Source: CAYRGS01 sp964423875 (GTDB taxonomy: Bacteria; UBA8248; JACPRG01; G963555815). From it: DNA of 24,958 bases. This document shows, in pieces, positions 24,685 to 24,958 of this stretch (within the stretch, counting starts at the first letter, position 1; every line of letters begins with the position of its first letter). The stretch covers positions 1 through 24,958 of the forward strand of contig CAYRGS010000052.1 in NCBI GenBank assembly GCA_964423875.1. Direction: 5' to 3'. The notes beneath the pieces are model-generated. The model ran no database searches. It was not told where the DNA came from and saw only the letters and a program-made list of their open reading frames with translations. The translations under genes and the position numbers were made by a program.

Positions 24685-24958
24685 GCCGCCTGAGTCCATG
24701 TAGGGGCAGGGCTCCATACCTATCCCGCTTCGTTCCTCAAAACGATGTCATCAAGATGATGGGGGTCAGGCTTCAAATTCCGGAACATCCTGTAAACGGC
24801 GTTGTAAAACTGTCCCACTGAGGCGGTTGGATTTTCTGGCCGCCTCAGTGGGACAGTTTTACAACGCCGTTTACACGCAAGGCATGATCAGCGATGATGG
24901 GCCCAAGAACATTGTTGATTCGGTTGATTATATCTGCTCACGGGTCTGGGCCGATGAA
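24685..24958. other. Right-edge region without a supportable gene
   Basis: Apart from the inverted repeat I find no gene here. A plus-strand frame from ATG 24892 (MISDDGPKNIVDSVDY) stays open to the edge for 22 codons, too short to judge; it could be the start of a gene or element body beyond the window. Confidence 0.4.
24791..24875. repeat. Perfect 36-bp inverted repeat around a 13-bp spacer
   Basis: Left arm 24791-24826 starts TGTAAACGGCG and ends CACTGAGGCGG; right arm 24840-24875 is its exact reverse complement. The spacer is 24827-24839. Arms starting TGT and containing a TGTCCCA block resemble transposon ends, so this may be a relic or two abutted ends of an insertion sequence. No target duplication is evident in the flanks and no transposase is seen before the window ends. 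Confidence 0.85.

Noticed and set aside
23934..24821. Plus-strand 295-codon open frame across the deaminase gene
   Set aside because: Antisense to the deaminase and the comM remnant, without domain similarity; it ends inside the inverted repeat.
24791..24875. Reading the long inverted repeat as a transcription terminator or amplification fold-back artefact
   Set aside because: No T run follows either arm, and a fold-back artefact would continue as reverse complement beyond 36 bases, which it does not.

Overview
The window is about 25 kb of high-GC bacterial DNA, mostly read on the minus strand. It comes from a draft assembly, probably a metagenome bin: there are three N gaps (4189-4238, 4509-4518, 8920-8929). 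Heptose genes (gmhA, hldE) point to a Gram-negative envelope with lipopolysaccharide. Nothing fixes the taxon; the mix suits an uncultivated soil or marine lineage.

Region 1 (1-12458, minus strand) is a long, tightly packed run of housekeeping and surface-sugar genes. In transcription order: rfbA-rfbC-rfbB-rfbD (dTDP-L-rhamnose), ugd and a UDP-glucuronate decarboxylase (UDP-glucuronate to UDP-xylose), radC, gmhA-hldE (ADP-heptose precursors), a deoxyhypusine-synthase-like protein, a WalJ/YycJ-type metallo-beta-lactamase-fold protein, purB and a purC that runs off the left edge. Many junctions overlap by 1 to 14 bases. The likely promoter lies at 12646-12675.

Region 2 (12459-14974) holds a plus-strand EamA/DMT exporter, an orphan lipoprotein with a good extended -10 promoter, and a strong rho-independent terminator at 14895-14935.

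Region 3 (14975-20467) looks like a catabolic module. A minus-strand unit of ATZ/TRZ-type amidohydrolase, ornithine cyclodeaminase/mu-crystallin-family enzyme and M24 metallohydrolase ends at that terminator. A divergent MFS transporter stands opposite. A second, paralogous amidohydrolase (21595-23037) and a small zinc deaminase (23988-24458) lie beyond. Both amidohydrolases keep the metal-binding His/Asp set but lack the Glu of the usual HxxE motif. The M24 enzyme has metal-ligand spacing like DMSP lyase DddP but lacks some of its residues. The substrate cannot be read from sequence; a cyclic amide, amidine or N-heterocycle is the best guess.

Region 4 (20468-24958) is decayed and rearranged. 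It contains a start-less, frameshifted HDOD-domain gene and a comM (Mg-chelatase-like) gene broken in two, with the deaminase gene between the pieces and its AAA+ core deleted. A perfect 36-bp inverted repeat around a 13-bp spacer (24791-24875) looks like transposon ends. Together these suggest the catabolic genes were assembled beside or inside comM, a known insertion target in other bacteria. No tRNA, rRNA or CRISPR array was seen.
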